Below are positions 4,638 through 6,419 of a stretch of DNA of 6,419 bases, piece by piece (positions within the stretch are counted from its first letter, which is position 1; each line of letters starts with the position of its first letter). This DNA comes from JBDSTZ01 sp039927975 (GTDB lineage: Bacteria > Pseudomonadota > Gammaproteobacteria > Burkholderiales > Burkholderiaceae_D). Position numbers and translations under genes: made by a program. The DNA is taken from the NCBI GenBank assembly GCA_039927975.1, contig JBDSTZ010000137.1:1-6419 (forward strand), written 5' to 3'. Below the pieces are notes generated by a model that saw only the letters and a list, made by a program, of their open reading frames with translations, had not been told where the DNA came from and did no database searches.

Positions 4638-6419
4638 ATGAACTTGACAAACATGAAGGTGGGTAAGCGTCTGGCTTTTGGATTCGCGCTGGTCCTGTTC
4701 TTCCTGGTCTGCGTGACCGTCGTTGGCATCCGCAACATGGGCCAGATCCAGGATCGGCTCGACCGCGTGGTCAGCGTGAACAACGTCGTCACCCGCCTGG
4801 TGATCGACATGCGGGCCAACGTCAACGACCGCATCAATTCGCTGCGCATCCTGACCCTCATGACCAATGCCGATGAAATGGAATCGGACATGGCCAAGAT
4901 CAAGGACCTGGCCGTCAAGTACGACGCGCTGGAAAAGCAGCTGACCGACCGTTTTGCCAAGGAATCGTCGGCGCAGGAAAAGACCCTGCTCGCCTCGATC
5001 AAGGAGCAGGAAGCGGCGGCGCTGCCGGCGATTGAAAAAGCTTCCGCCCTGTGGCTGGCCAGCAAGGCCGAAGACGCCACCCGCGTGATGATCAAGGAAA
5101 TTCGCCCACCGCAGAAAAAATGGATGGACGGCCTCGAGCAGCTGGCCGCCCTCGAAGACAAGCAGAACAACCAGAGCCAGGTCGACGCCGGTGTCGCCGC
5201 GACCAACGCCCGCAACTTCATCCTGATCCTCGGCGTGCTGGCGCTGGCGATGGGCGCGGTGGCCGCCTGGCTGATCAGCCGCAGCCTGCTCAAGCAGCTC
5301 GGCGGCGAGCCCGACTACACCGCCAAGATCGCCGGCAGCATTGCCCACGGCGACCTGTCCATCGTGATCGACACCTCCGAATCGAAAAAAGGCAGCCTGC
5401 TGGCCGAAATGAAAGACATGCGCGACAGCCTGGTGAGCATCGTCGGCCAGGTGCGCGTCGGCACCGAAACGATCGGCACCGCCTCGCGTGAAATCGCCGC
5501 CGGCAATATCGACCTGTCCTCGCGTACCGAAATGCAAGCCAGCTCGCTGGAAAAGACCGCCTCGGCGATGGAAGAACTGACCTCGACCGTGAAGCAGAAC
5601 GCCGACAACGCCCGTGAAGCGAACCTGCTGGCGGCGACCGCCTCGGACGTCGCCCGCAAGGGTGGTGAAGTGGTGTCGCAAGTGGTCGACACGATGGGCT
5701 CGATCAACACTTCGGCCAACAAGATTGTCGACATCATCGGCGTGATCGATGGCATCGCCTTCCAGACCAACATCCTGGCGCTCAACGCCGCCGTGGAAGC
5801 GGCCCGCGCCGGTGAGCAAGGCCGCGGTTTCGCGGTCGTGGCCTCGGAAGTGCGCAACCTGGCCCAGCGCAGCGCGGCGGCCGCCAAGGAAATCAAGACC
5901 CTGATCGGCGATTCGGTCGAGAAGGTCGAGCGCGGCAGCAAGCTGGTCGGCCAGGCCGGCGTGACGATGGATGAAGTCGTCGCCAGCGTCAAGCGCGTCA
6001 CCGACATCATGAGCGAGATCGCCAACGCCAGCCAGGAACAGAGCCGTGGCATCGAACAGGTGAACATGTCGATCATCGAGATGGACAGCATGACCCAGCA
6101 GAACGCCGCGCTGGTGGAAGAGGCGGCAGCCGCAGCCCAGAGCCTGCAAGACCAGGCCAGCGAACTGGCCCACGTGGTCAGCATCTTCAAGCTGGTCGAA
6201 GGCGAAGAACTGCAGCGCACCGCGCTGGAAGCCGAGGAACACCATGCGCCGACGCCTGCCCCGGCGCCCGCGCCGCGCAAGGTGGCCGTCCGCACCATCC
6301 GTCCCGCGCTCAAGAAGCCGGCGCCGGTATTGGCCCAGTCCCAGGCCCAGGCCGCCCCGGCCAAGCCGCGCAAGGTGGCAGCCGCCGCCAGCGCGAACGA
6401 TGAATGGGAAGAATTCTGA
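4638..6419 (+). CDS. Methyl-accepting chemotaxis protein (4HB-type sensor, Tsr/Tar-like signalling domain)
   Basis: A complete 593-residue inner-membrane chemoreceptor that signals through CheW/CheA to the flagellar motor. TM1 is at about 11-31. A periplasmic, mostly helical sensor (about 32-190) fits the four-helix-bundle MCP ligand domain; the ligand cannot be told. TM2 is at about 193-213, followed by HAMP (about 214-268, including LGGEPDYTAKIA). The signalling tip (371-405, with IDGIAFQTNILALNAAVEAA and GEQGRGFAVVASEVR) is nearly identical to E. coli Tsr/Tar, so it belongs to the 36-heptad class. Likely methylation segments lie around 302-320 and 488-507. After the coiled coil comes a flexible Ala/Pro/Lys-rich tail (about 520-587), and the protein ends in DEWEEF, which fits the xWxxF docking motif for CheR/CheB. 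ATG at 4638 places a short basic segment before TM1; the ribosome site GAGAA (4624-4628) is weak. No other chemotaxis gene is visible, so it is probably an orphan receptor. TGA ends at the last base of the window. Confidence 0.96.
   Translation: MNLTNMKVGKRLAFGFALVLFFLVCVTVVGIRNMGQIQDRLDRVVSVNNVVTRLVIDMRANVNDRINSLRILTLMTNADEMESDMAKIKDLAVKYDALEKQLTDRFAKESSAQEKTLLASIKEQEAAALPAIEKASALWLASKAEDATRVMIKEIRPPQKKWMDGLEQLAALEDKQNNQSQVDAGVAATNARNFILILGVLALAMGAVAAWLISRSLLKQLGGEPDYTAKIAGSIAHGDLSIVIDTSESKKGSLLAEMKDMRDSLVSIVGQVRVGTETIGTASREIAAGNIDLSSRTEMQASSLEKTASAMEELTSTVKQNADNAREANLLAATASDVARKGGEVVSQVVDTMGSINTSANKIVDIIGVIDGIAFQTNILALNAAVEAARAGEQGRGFAVVASEVRNLAQRSAAAAKEIKTLIGDSVEKVERGSKLVGQAGVTMDEVVASVKRVTDIMSEIANASQEQSRGIEQVNMSIIEMDSMTQQNAALVEEAAAAAQSLQDQASELAHVVSIFKLVEGEELQRTALEAEEHHAPTPAPAPAPRKVAVRTIRPALKKPAPVLAQSQAQAAPAKPRKVAAAASANDEWEEF

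Noticed and set aside
4575..6245. A 556-codon open frame on the minus strand opposite the chemoreceptor gene
   Set aside because: Its translation is the His/Asp/Gly/Leu-rich low-complexity type expected antisense to a high-G+C gene; it has no motifs, and the plus-strand product is unmistakable.

Overview
The window looks like an ordinary chromosomal segment of a betaproteobacterium, most likely Oxalobacteraceae (Massilia, Duganella, Janthinobacterium and relatives). This is inferred from the high G+C coding sequence and the combination of a BipA/TypA GTPase, DusA, a PEP-CTERM exosortase substrate, a small EF-hand protein and a Tsr/Tar-type chemoreceptor ending in a WEEF docking tail. The genus is a guess; no marker RNA is present.

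Layout. (1) 1-1067, + strand: the C-terminal part of typA/bipA, closed by a strong intrinsic terminator. (2) 1175-1828, - strand: a PEP-CTERM surface protein with its own UUCG-loop terminator, convergent with typA. Its AT-rich upstream region (1829-2002) holds a textbook sigma-54 promoter (TGGCACGACAATTGCT, exact GG-N10-GC spacing). About 91 bp upstream of the predicted transcription start is a perfect 18-bp palindrome, where an enhancer-binding protein would be expected to bind. (3) 2003-2797, - strand: a cytosolic-looking protein with three canonical EF-hand loops and one degenerate one. It is divergent from (4) dusA (3028-4065, + strand), and the 230-bp space between them carries three CTTTAC direct repeats in 10-bp phase. 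dusA ends in a terminator. (5) 4111-4637: about 530 bp without a convincing gene, holding an 11-bp tandem repeat and several candidate promoters. (6) 4638-6419, + strand: a complete methyl-accepting chemotaxis protein ending at the last base of the window.

The genes do not form one operon. typA and dusA are housekeeping genes for ribosome function and tRNA modification. The PEP-CTERM protein, the EF-hand protein and the chemoreceptor are accessory functions tied to surface, calcium and motility, each with its own upstream control region. I see no mobile element, CRISPR array, tRNA or rRNA, and no clearly new multi-gene system. The most informative signal is the sigma-54 promoter plus palindrome in front of the PEP-CTERM gene. 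It fits the known link between exosortase substrates, RpoN and the PrsK/PrsR two-component system and gives a concrete candidate for the activator site.
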